Source of the DNA: RGIG4608 sp045637205
Lineage (GTDB): Bacteria; Bacillota; Clostridia; Oscillospirales; CAG-272
DNA: 9,801 nt
Direction: 5' to 3'
Assembly (NCBI GenBank): GCA_045637205.1
Contig: JAZTYY010000017.1
Coordinates: 1-9,801 of the forward strand
In this document: piece after piece, positions 1 through 5,550 of the stretch
Position numbering within the stretch: the first letter of the stretch is position 1
Layout of the letters: each line of letters opens with the position of its first letter
Translations under genes and position numbers: made by a program
Notes under the pieces: model-generated
Seen by the model: the letters and a program-made list of their open reading frames with translations, nothing else
What the model was told of the DNA's origin: nothing
Databases searched by the model: none

Positions 1-39
1 CTTATGGCAGGTTAATAAAAGGCGGATTTGATTTCATCC
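1..39. repeat. 39-nt terminal direct repeat, left copy
   Basis: The first 39 nt are identical to the last 39 nt (9763-9801). The repeat begins inside a hairpin whose full form, TGCC-TTAT-GGCA, is visible only in the right copy (9760-9771), and it ends in the linker GATTTCATCC. Both window boundaries therefore fall inside the same member of a repeat family. This fits a contig broken, or falsely closed, at a repeated sequence. Confidence 0.9.
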
Positions 40-107
40 AAGGCATTAAGCCGAGGATTTCATCCAAACTTGTTTGGATTTCATCGTGGCTTTTGCCACG
101 ATTTCAT
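1..107. repeat. Modular hairpin repeat array (GATTTCATC linkers), left end
   Basis: The 9-nt linker GATTTCATC occurs at 30-38, 56-64 and 77-85, and as GATTTCAT at 100-107. Short, mutually unrelated palindromes fill the gaps: GGC-ATTAA-GCC near 42-52, the perfect ATCCAAAC-TT-GTTTGGAT at 62-79, and TCGTGGC-TTTT-GCCACGA at 84-101. The linkers are constant while the hairpin sequences differ, so pairing is kept and sequence is not. The array lies just downstream of the minus-strand ylbJ-like gene, where it could form the 3' end of the transcript. None of the hairpins is followed by a good U-tract on that strand, so I do not call it a terminator. The array at 9671-9801 has the same design with linkers mainly in the opposite orientation. 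The family looks like a REP- or BIME-type extragenic palindromic repeat; I do not know a name for it. Confidence 0.8.
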
Positions 108-129
108 TTCTTCAAATCTCCTCGATAAA

Positions 130-1104
130 TCAAAATTTGAAGCTAAATACTACCAATGCAAGCAGGGCACAAATTATACCTTGCAGAGCCTTGAAAAGAA
201 AGTATTTTTTAAAGGAAATGTTAACATTGTCGCAAAGGGCAATTACTTGAAAATGTACGCAAAGTCCTGACCAGCCACTAAAGAAGGCGCACACAATAGT
301 GCGCATAATACTTGACTCAATTTGGGTGCTGTTCTCGATTCCTTTTGTTATCTCAAATGCACCGAGAAGAACATTTTTTACTCCGTTTGGTATGTTAATT
401 TGCATTAAATACAAGTCTAAAACGGCTATTAAAACCGAAAAAAACACCACGCAAGCGCATATTGTCAGCATAGCTTGTGCCGAGTGGACAATGGCACTCA
501 CAAGAATTTGAGAAGTGCCTTTTTTATTTTCTTTACCATAGCTTTCACAAACAAAATTTTGCCTATCTTTTTTGAAAAATATATTGTTTATCACACCTAA
601 AATGAGGGTTGAAAGTATGTTTATCCCCCACAAAATCCAACCAATAGTTGAATCCTTGAATATCACACTACCGACAAATCCCGTCATAAAAGCAAGACTT
701 GGCATATTTGATACGGAAATAATGCTCTCTAAATCTTTCTTTGTTATTTTGCCCTCTTGATACAGCAAAACTGAGCTTTTACAGGATGAGGTATAACCAC
801 CGCAAAGCCCCAAAAAATATGGCGCGGTTGCAGGTTTGCTAACGCCCAAAATTTTTGAAAGTGGGGCACTTAATTTCTTGGTCGTTTTTTGAATTGCCCC
901 GCTGCTTGTTAAAAAATCCGCGGCTACCGTTAAAGGGAAAAGTGAGGGAATGAGCATTCCCGAGCAAATTTTAAGTGCGCGAGTTGCCTCATTACTTGCG
1001 AGTGCTGAGTTTTTAAGTAAAACTGCAAAAAGAAAAATTGCCATTACGATTGAAAATCCACCTTGAAAACCGAGCTTTGTGCTCGGCTTTGTTTTTTTCG
1101 TCAT
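130..1104 (-). CDS. ylbJ: YlbJ-like sporulation integral membrane protein
   Basis: This 324-aa polytopic membrane protein is probably a YlbJ-family protein (nucleoside-recognition/Gate-domain superfamily), required for normal sporulation in B. subtilis; its transported substrate is not established. Hydrophobic segments lie near residues 14-32, 48-68, 128-145, 153-173, 207-231 and 303-322. Family-like signatures are the IPSLFPL stretch near 52-58, the glycine/serine-rich GGYTSSCKSS at 102-111 (YlbJ usually has GYPSGAK-like residues there), LGAFEITKGIE at 247-257 and FFSGWSGLCVH at 274-284. It is shorter than the roughly 400-aa B. subtilis protein. The ATG at 1104 follows an AAGGAAAG ribosome binding site. 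It diverges from yqfC, which also suggests a sporulation role. An 8-bp inverted repeat (CTTCAAAT 110-117, ATTTGAAG 135-142) straddles its stop codon, and a hairpin is encoded in its first codons. A different member of the same membrane superfamily is the main alternative. Confidence 0.72.
   Translation of the reverse strand: MTKKTKPSTKLGFQGGFSIVMAIFLFAVLLKNSALASNEATRALKICSGMLIPSLFPLTVAADFLTSSGAIQKTTKKLSAPLSKILGVSKPATAPYFLGLCGGYTSSCKSSVLLYQEGKITKKDLESIISVSNMPSLAFMTGFVGSVIFKDSTIGWILWGINILSTLILGVINNIFFKKDRQNFVCESYGKENKKGTSQILVSAIVHSAQAMLTICACVVFFSVLIAVLDLYLMQINIPNGVKNVLLGAFEITKGIENSTQIESSIMRTIVCAFFSGWSGLCVHFQVIALCDNVNISFKKYFLFKALQGIICALLALVVFSFKF
1070..1098 (+). terminator. Terminator-like hairpin inside the ylbJ 5' codons, antisense
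   Basis: On the plus strand CCGAGC-TTTGT-GCTCGG (1070-1086) forms a 6-bp GC-rich stem followed by CTTTGTTTTTTT, the form of an intrinsic terminator. It lies inside codons of the minus-strand ylbJ-like gene, just after its start, and 65 nt upstream of yqfC. On the minus strand the same hairpin is followed by only four T residues. It could stop plus-strand read-through or antisense RNA before the yqfC operon, or it may be a chance result of lysine-rich coding sequence. Confidence 0.4.
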
Positions 1105-1162
1105 TTTGCTTTCCTTTCGTTCATAGATTGTAATAAATTATATTTATTGGGAGTGGCAAAAT
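1105..1162. promoter_or_regulatory. Divergent control region between ylbJ and yqfC
   Basis: These 58 nt must hold the start signals for both divergent genes unless promoters lie within coding sequence. On the minus strand a TATAAT at 1142-1137 stands upstream of the ylbJ AAGGAAAG site, but no matching -35 box is visible. On the plus strand GGGAG (1149-1153) is the yqfC ribosome binding site. A TTCATA element near 1120 could be a sporulation sigma-E -35 box, but the expected -10 match downstream is poor. I cannot assign the sigma factor from sequence alone. Confidence 0.35.
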
Positions 1163-1438
1163 ATGAAAAGCAGAGAGAAGCTTGGCGCTAAAATTCGTCG
1201 CGCCTTAGAAATTGACGAAATTTTGGGTGAAAATGATACCTTGGAAATGCGCGGAACAAGGGAACTGACCATTCGTGAGTGTCGGCACATTATTCACTAT
1301 GACGACGAGGAAATCAGGCTTTCCCTTAAGGAATATATTCTTACGATAAAGGGTGACGGACTTTATTTCACCTCGTATGCCGGGGGAACGGTATGTGTTG
1401 ATGGGCGAATTTTGGAGCTTAAATTTGATATGAGGTAA
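1163..1438 (+). CDS. yqfC: Sporulation protein YqfC
   Basis: This 91-aa protein matches the YqfC family, a small protein of about 90-95 aa encoded immediately before yqfD in spore formers. Its biochemical role is unknown; in B. subtilis it belongs to the mother-cell sporulation programme. The first 20 residues are basic and helical. A family-typical run of beta strands follows, including the REL-tIRECRHIIHYDDEEIRL region at about 34-54, an ILTIKGDGLYF strand near 59-69 and a glycine pair before the C-terminal strand. No signal peptide or membrane segment is visible. The ATG at 1163 follows GGGAG with 9 nt between. The gene ends AGG TAA, and that GAGGTAA is also the ribosome binding site of yqfD, whose start is only 4 nt away, so translation is probably coupled. 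Confidence 0.9.
   Translation: MKSREKLGAKIRRALEIDEILGENDTLEMRGTRELTIRECRHIIHYDDEEIRLSLKEYILTIKGDGLYFTSYAGGTVCVDGRILELKFDMR
1432..1438 (+). promoter_or_regulatory. Ribosome binding site of yqfD fused to the yqfC stop
   Basis: GAGGTAA combines the last Arg codon (AGG) and stop codon (TAA) of yqfC with the Shine-Dalgarno of yqfD. Six nt separate GAGGT from the ATG. The same heptamer recurs at the next two junctions. Confidence 0.75.
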
Positions 1439-1442
1439 ATTT

Positions 1443-2639
1443 ATGGCAAAACGAAGGGTTAGTAAATTTCAAAAGCTTTTTGGGTATCACACGATAGTGA
1501 TATCCCAAACACTTATTGAAGAATTTTTAAATCTTTGTATGAGATACGGCTTTTCATACTACGATATCAGAATCGACAAGGAGAACAAAAAAGCATATAT
1601 AGACGTTCCCGCAAGTCAATATAAAAACGTAATGACAGCGTGCAAAATGTGGCAAATTCGCGCAAAGGATAATGGGAAATATGGCTTGCCGACACGAATT
1701 TTTTCATACCGTAAAAGATGGGGAATAATAATTGGTTTGTGTGCTTCTATTGTTATTTTTTGCCTTGCGCAAAGTGTTTTGTGGCGCGTTGACGTTGTGG
1801 GAAATGAAAGACTTAGTGACGATGAAATAATTGAAGCTCTTGCTCAAAACGGAATGAAGGTTGGGGATTTTATCAACAAATTAGATACAAGCCACATTGA
1901 GCAAAGCGTTATGATAAATCATGATGACGTTGCTTGGATTTCTGTGAACATAGTGGGAAACGTGGCGCACGTTGAGGTGATTGAGGTTATTGATACCAAA
2001 ATCAAGGAAAAGGAGGGCGCGCCCGCAAATCTTATTTCTCTTTATGATGCTCAAATAATTTCACTTGAGGTTTATACGGGCTTCACCTGTGTAAAGGAGG
2101 GTGATTTTGTGCGAGCAGGGGATCTTTTAGTCAGCGGAATTTACAAAAGTGAGAAGGCTCCCTTAAGATACACTCGTGCATCGGGAGGTGTGTATGGGCG
2201 CGTAACTAAGACGTTTGAAATTGAAATTCCGTTAATTCAAGCACAAAAAGTGCCTACAGGTGAAAAAATAACGAAAAAAACCTTGATTTTTTTTGGAAAT
2301 TCGATAAATTTTTTCACAAACTATAGAAATTTGCCTATAAGTTATGATATAATAAACTATGTATATACATTTAATCCCTTCTCACTTGGTGAGTTGCCGA
2401 TTTCAATTTCAGTGGACGAATATTACGGATATGAAATAATTGAAATTGAGATTGATGAGGATGAGGCAATGAATCAGGCGTATGAGGAGCTTCGTTTAAA
2501 AATTGACGAAGAGCTGCCTGAAGCACAAATATTAAAGAAAACACTGCACGGTGAAATTGTGGAAGGGAAATATGTGCTGAAATGCACACTTACTGCAATT
2601 TGCAATATTGCAAAGCAGGTTGAGTTTGAAGTGAGGTAA
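1443..2639 (+). CDS. yqfD: Sporulation protein YqfD
   Basis: This 398-aa protein matches the YqfD family in length and layout. A cytoplasmic N-terminal domain covers residues 1-90 and is followed by one strongly hydrophobic membrane segment at about 93-113. After it comes a POTRA/FtsQ-like stretch, from VDVVGNERLSDDEII to a second strand pair ending near 185, then a large domain of beta-rich sequence that would lie on the far side of the membrane. The family is needed for efficient sporulation in B. subtilis, but its molecular activity is not known. The POTRA comparison is my reading of the pattern of V-x-GN, EII and IxWI residues. The ATG at 1443 is set by the GAGGTAA overlapping the yqfC stop. 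The gene ends in AGG TAA, again doubling as the next ribosome binding site. Confidence 0.92.
   Translation: MAKRRVSKFQKLFGYHTIVISQTLIEEFLNLCMRYGFSYYDIRIDKENKKAYIDVPASQYKNVMTACKMWQIRAKDNGKYGLPTRIFSYRKRWGIIIGLCASIVIFCLAQSVLWRVDVVGNERLSDDEIIEALAQNGMKVGDFINKLDTSHIEQSVMINHDDVAWISVNIVGNVAHVEVIEVIDTKIKEKEGAPANLISLYDAQIISLEVYTGFTCVKEGDFVRAGDLLVSGIYKSEKAPLRYTRASGGVYGRVTKTFEIEIPLIQAQKVPTGEKITKKTLIFFGNSINFFTNYRNLPISYDIINYVYTFNPFSLGELPISISVDEYYGYEIIEIEIDEDEAMNQAYEELRLKIDEELPEAQILKKTLHGEIVEGKYVLKCTLTAICNIAKQVEFEVR
2345..2353 (+). promoter_or_regulatory. Possible extended -10 element inside yqfD
   Basis: TGA-TATAAT at 2345-2353 is a perfect extended -10 (TGnTATAAT) about 290 nt upstream of phoH. No recognisable -35 is present at 16-18 nt. 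It could give vegetative expression of phoH-ybeY-era independently of a sporulation promoter before yqfC. The surroundings are AT-rich, so a chance match is quite possible. Confidence 0.25.
2633..2639 (+). promoter_or_regulatory. Ribosome binding site of phoH fused to the yqfD stop
   Basis: GAGGTAA contains the final AGG (Arg) and TAA of yqfD and serves as the Shine-Dalgarno of phoH, 4 nt before its ATG. Confidence 0.75.
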
Positions 2640-2641
2640 AA

Positions 2642-3664
2642 ATGAGTCAAGTAGTAATTAACGTTGAAAGTAATGAAATAACGAGCAGGGTGTTCGGGTG
2701 CTTTGATTGTAACATCAAGGCAATCGAGCGCGCGTTTAACGTGCGAATTTCAAACCGTCGTGCCGTTGACGGTGATGCGATTGTAATTGATGGCCACGAG
2801 GGTGAGGTTGCACTTGCTTCACGCGTGTTAAATCACCTTATAAATCTTGCAAACAACGGCGCTGACATCACCGACCAAAACGTTGACTATGCCATTTCTA
2901 TGGTTAGTGATGGTGACGGTGAAGCATTGAACGTCAGCTTTGGTGACGATTGCGTTTTTGTTACAAGCAAAGGCAAGCCCATTAAGGCAAAGACCGTTGG
3001 ACAAAAGCAATACGTTGACGCGATAAAAAAGAATACAATTGTTTTCGGCATTGGCCCTGCAGGTACGGGTAAGACGTATCTCGCGGTTGCCATGGCTGTT
3101 AAGGCACTTCGTGACAAGCAGGTGTCAAGAATTATTTTGACTCGTCCCGCTATTGAGGCAGGTGAAAAGCTCGGTTTCTTGCCGGGTGATTTGCAGAGTA
3201 AGATTGATCCCTATCTTCGTCCTTTGTATGACGCGCTCTATGACATGATGGGTGTTGAGAATTACCAAAGACAGATGGAAAAGCAGGTTATTGAGATAGC
3301 CCCCCTTGCCTATATGAGAGGTAGAACGCTTGACGATAGTTTTATCATTCTTGATGAGGCGCAGAATGCGACTCCCGAGCAAATGAAGATGTTTTTAACT
3401 CGTCTTGGATTTAATTCAAAGGCGGTCATCACGGGTGACTTGACACAAACCGACCTGCCATACGGACAAAAGAGTGGTCTTGCGATTGCAACCCACATTT
3501 TAAGTGACATTGAGGATATTCACATTCACCAGTTTACTGACAAGGATGTTGTTCGTCACAAGCTCGTGCAAAAGATTATCCTTGCATACGATAAATTTGA
3601 GAAAAAGGCTCAAGAGAATGCCGAAAAGCGCAAAAGTGAGCAAAAGAATTTTAAAAAGAGGTAA
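2642..3664 (+). CDS. phoH: PhoH family NTPase (PhoL/YbeZ-like)
   Basis: This is a 340-aa P-loop ATPase of the PhoH/YbeZ group, of the usual length for bacterial PhoH proteins. Residues 1-65 form a small N-terminal domain with a KH-like pattern. The PhoH ATPase domain follows, with Walker A GPAGTGKT at 138-145, a TRPAIEAGEKLGFLPGD block at 167-183, Walker B FIILDEAQN at 234-242 and the sensor-like GDLTQTD at 265-271. The C-terminal 25 residues are lysine- and glutamate-rich. In other bacteria YbeZ works with the endoribonuclease YbeY in 16S rRNA maturation and ribosome quality control. The adjacency to ybeY here, with a 3-nt gap, supports the same partnership. B. subtilis has pgpH between these two genes; none is present here. 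The start is set by the fused GAGGTAA. Confidence 0.95.
   Translation: MSQVVINVESNEITSRVFGCFDCNIKAIERAFNVRISNRRAVDGDAIVIDGHEGEVALASRVLNHLINLANNGADITDQNVDYAISMVSDGDGEALNVSFGDDCVFVTSKGKPIKAKTVGQKQYVDAIKKNTIVFGIGPAGTGKTYLAVAMAVKALRDKQVSRIILTRPAIEAGEKLGFLPGDLQSKIDPYLRPLYDALYDMMGVENYQRQMEKQVIEIAPLAYMRGRTLDDSFIILDEAQNATPEQMKMFLTRLGFNSKAVITGDLTQTDLPYGQKSGLAIATHILSDIEDIHIHQFTDKDVVRHKLVQKIILAYDKFEKKAQENAEKRKSEQKNFKKR
3658..3664 (+). promoter_or_regulatory. Ribosome binding site of ybeY fused to the phoH stop
   Basis: This is the third identical GAGGTAA. Its AGG TAA is the end of phoH, and the Shine-Dalgarno lies 5 nt before the ybeY ATG at 3668. Confidence 0.75.
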
Positions 3665-3667
3665 ATT

Positions 3668-4150
3668 ATGAAGCTTAAGATTTATTTTGAAAATGACCAA
3701 AAAAAGCACTCAATAAAATATAAAATGCAGATGCTTATTCGCAGAACAATTCTTGAAACTCTTGACTATGAGGGAATGGAAAACGACGTTGAAGTTTCCG
3801 TTACCTTTGTTGACGATGAGGGTATTCGCGAATTGAATAATAAATTCAGAGGAATGGACAAGCCCACCGACGTGCTTTCTTTCCCCTTGCTCGACTATGA
3901 GGGCGAAAGTGAAGAGCCGTTTTTCGACGAGCTTTGTCACAATCTTGGAGACATAGTTATCTCCCTTGAGCGCGCAATGGCGCAGGCAAATGAGTTTGGA
4001 CATTCATTTGAGAGGGAAGTGGCATTCCTCACTGCACATTCAATGCTCCACCTTCTCGGCTATGACCACGAAATAAGTGAAGAAGACGATGCCGATATGA
4101 GAAGAAGACAAAATGATATTATGGACAGACTTGGTTTGTCAGTTAAATGA
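3668..4150 (+). CDS. ybeY: Endoribonuclease YbeY (rRNA maturation factor)
   Basis: This 160-aa metal-dependent single-strand endoribonuclease takes part in 16S rRNA 3'-end processing and late 30S quality control. The signature HxxxHxxxxxH metal site is present as H124, H128 and H134 in HSMLHLLGYDH. The family-wide block NKFRGMDKPTDVLSFP is at 58-73 and GDIVIS at 94-99. Length and motif order are normal, so the enzyme looks intact. It is cytoplasmic, with no signal peptide. It lies between its likely partner PhoH and the 16S-binding GTPase Era, which makes a compact ribosome-assembly module. The final TGA lies in TGAGGT, which also forms the ribosome binding site of era. Confidence 0.96.
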   Translation: MKLKIYFENDQKKHSIKYKMQMLIRRTILETLDYEGMENDVEVSVTFVDDEGIRELNNKFRGMDKPTDVLSFPLLDYEGESEEPFFDELCHNLGDIVISLERAMAQANEFGHSFEREVAFLTAHSMLHLLGYDHEISEEDDADMRRRQNDIMDRLGLSVK

Positions 4151-4154
4151 GGTA
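4149..4154 (+). promoter_or_regulatory. Ribosome binding site of era overlapping the ybeY stop
   Basis: GAGGTA overlaps the TGA stop of ybeY (4148-4150) and lies 5 nt before the era ATG. The core is the same as at the three upstream junctions, but it is joined to TGA and not TAA, so no terminal Arg codon is imposed. Confidence 0.7.
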
Positions 4155-4158
4155 GAAG

Positions 4159-5046
4159 ATGAAAAGAACAGGATTTATTGCAATAGTAGGTCGCCCCAAC
4201 GTAGGTAAATCTACACTTATGAATAGAATTTTGGGTGAGAAGGTGGCTATTGTTTCATCTAAGCCCCAGACAACAAGAAATAGAATTATCGGTATTCACA
4301 CCGTGGGTGAGGATCAGTACGTTTTCCTTGACACTCCCGGTATCCATCAGCCCAAGAACTCCCTTGGCGACTTTATGGTTAAAGCTGCGAATGACTCAAT
4401 GCATGATGCAGATGCAGTTGTGCTTGTAGTTGATGCGGGCAAGGAGATTAGCAAGGTTGAAGAAAATATTATAGAATACGTTAAAAAGAGTGGTGTTCCC
4501 GCAATTTTGGCGCTTAATAAGGTTGACCTTTATACAAGAGATGTAATTGCGCAGACAATTACTGCATACGCATCAAAATGCGATTTTGATGCATTCGTGC
4601 CGATTTGCGCAAAGAAGGGTGAGCAGGTTGACGCTCTTATGAGTGAGCTTGAAAAGTTCCTTGGCGAAAGCGAATGGTTTTTCCCAGATGATATTGTGAC
4701 CGACCAGCCCATTCGTCAGATGGCTGCGGAAATTATTCGTGAAAAGATACTTAGAACTCTTAATAAAGAAATCCCCCACGGAGTTGCCGTTGTTATTGAG
4801 GAATTCCGTGACGAGCCCACAATGGTGACAATTCGTGCAGAAATCTTCTGCGAAAAGGCATCACATAAGGGAATTATCGTCGGCAAGGGTGGAAAAGAGC
4901 TTAAAATGGTTGGCTCATATGCTCGTGAAGATTTGGAAAAATTGCTCGGCAAAAAGGTATATCTCAACCTTTGGGTTAAGGTTAAAGAAAACTGGCGCGA
5001 AAGCGCGAAAACTGTTGGTAACTTCGGTTATCATGATGAGGATTGA
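4159..5046 (+). CDS. era: GTPase Era
   Basis: This 295-aa Era protein is a Ras-like GTPase with a C-terminal KH domain that binds the 3' end of 16S rRNA and checks 30S assembly. G1 GRPNVGKS is at 11-18, the switch-I threonines in QTTR at 37-40, G3 DTPG at 58-61, G4 NKVD at 120-123 and G5 as CAK at 150-152, where Ser is more usual than Cys. The KH domain carries VGKGGKELK with the GKGG loop at 242-245, followed by the VYLNLWVKVKENWR strand near 267-280. The length is standard. It is the last gene of the compact run: recO, adjacent to era in B. subtilis and many relatives, is displaced by about 1.4 kb of accessory DNA. The dgkA and cdd genes usual in this neighbourhood are absent. Confidence 0.97.
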   Translation: MKRTGFIAIVGRPNVGKSTLMNRILGEKVAIVSSKPQTTRNRIIGIHTVGEDQYVFLDTPGIHQPKNSLGDFMVKAANDSMHDADAVVLVVDAGKEISKVEENIIEYVKKSGVPAILALNKVDLYTRDVIAQTITAYASKCDFDAFVPICAKKGEQVDALMSELEKFLGESEWFFPDDIVTDQPIRQMAAEIIREKILRTLNKEIPHGVAVVIEEFRDEPTMVTIRAEIFCEKASHKGIIVGKGGKELKMVGSYAREDLEKLLGKKVYLNLWVKVKENWRESAKTVGNFGYHDED

Positions 5047-5077
5047 CGAAATATTACTAACAACCTAAATTTCAACA

Positions 5078-5237
5078 CGTCATCCTGAGCGGTAGGGGTT
5101 CCCCGAAACGAGCAAGGTCGAGTTTTTGGGGTTCACGTAGCGAAGTTTTGCGAGAGAACCCTTTAGGGTGAGTCGAGCAAAACCTCTGCTTGCAGAGGGA
5201 TCTACGACGGAGTTTTGTGTGACTTTCTTAACACAAA
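5078..5237 (+). repeat. GTCATCCTGAGCG repeat, copy 1 (left arm)
   Basis: The conserved outer part is CGTCATCCTGAGCGGTAG (5078-5095). The conserved inner part resumes at CGAAGTTTTGCGAG (5141-5154) and runs through GGGATCTACGACGGAG to GACTTTC (5227). Between them lie 45 nt (5096-5140) absent from copy 2 and bounded by GTAG repeats; these form their own CCCC/GGGG-closed hairpin. Three smaller hairpins follow: ACCC-TTTA-GGGT (5158-5169), CCTCTG-CTTG-CAGAGG near 5183-5198, and TTTGTGT/ACACAAA (5214-5220 with 5231-5237). The arm is an inverted partner of 5565-5665. Confidence 0.88.
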
Positions 5238-5255
5238 GAAATATTGAATAAAATT

Positions 5256-5537
5256 ATGTTTTACATTTACATTTTAACTAATAAAACAAACAATGTCCTA
5301 TACATTGGTATGACCAACGATATTCAAAGAAGAATGACCGAACATAAAAGTGAGATGATTGACGGATTTTCAAAACGTTATCATACTCACAAATTGGTAT
5401 ATTTTGAAGAATATGGACACTCAATTGAAGCTATATCCAGAGAAAAACAATTAAAAGGATATAAACGATTTAAAAAGATTGCACTAATTGAAAAAATGAA
5501 TCCAAATTGGAACGATTTAAGTGAGGATTTACGTTGA
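5256..5537 (+). CDS. Small GIY-YIG nuclease family protein
   Basis: This is a single-domain GIY-YIG nuclease-fold protein of 93 aa from the ATG at 5256. A TTG at 5244 in frame would add four residues (97 aa), but family members typically begin Met-Tyr/Phe-Tyr-x-Tyr-Ile-Leu, so I prefer the ATG. Using the 93-aa numbering, the GIY half is YIYIL near 3-7 and the YIG half LYIGMT near 16-21, followed by DIQRRMTEHK with the expected catalytic Arg. The conserved AISREKQLKGYKRFKK...LIEKMNPNW block carries the metal-binding Glu. It resembles stand-alone proteins of the COG2827 type; substrate and cell role are not established. No strong ribosome binding site precedes it. It lies exactly between the two arms of an inverted repeat, which suggests the gene and repeats travel together or that the protein acts on the repeat hairpins. 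Confidence 0.88.
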   Translation: MFYIYILTNKTNNVLYIGMTNDIQRRMTEHKSEMIDGFSKRYHTHKLVYFEEYGHSIEAISREKQLKGYKRFKKIALIEKMNPNWNDLSEDLR

Positions 5538-5550
5538 TGGTTTCTAGGAA

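Noticed and set aside
81..107. Minus-strand mini-ORF (8 codons, MKSWQKPR) with a GAGGAG upstream, just after ylbJ
   Set aside because: It is made wholly of the repeat linker and one hairpin. The 10-nt spacing and tiny size make chance the simpler explanation.
1..107. CRISPR array
   Set aside because: The constant unit is only 8-9 nt, the variable parts are self-complementary hairpins of about 12-17 nt, orientation flips between the two ends, and no cas genes are present.
28..270. 80-aa plus-strand reading frame starting in the left repeat array
   Set aside because: Its first part is a translation of the ATTTCATC repeats and the rest lies antisense to the well-supported ylbJ-like gene. It has no ribosome binding site.
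5244..5255. TTG start at 5244 for the GIY-YIG gene
   Set aside because: Family members normally begin at the Met directly before the YIYIL strand, which is the ATG at 5256. Neither start has a good ribosome binding site, so this remains a preference.
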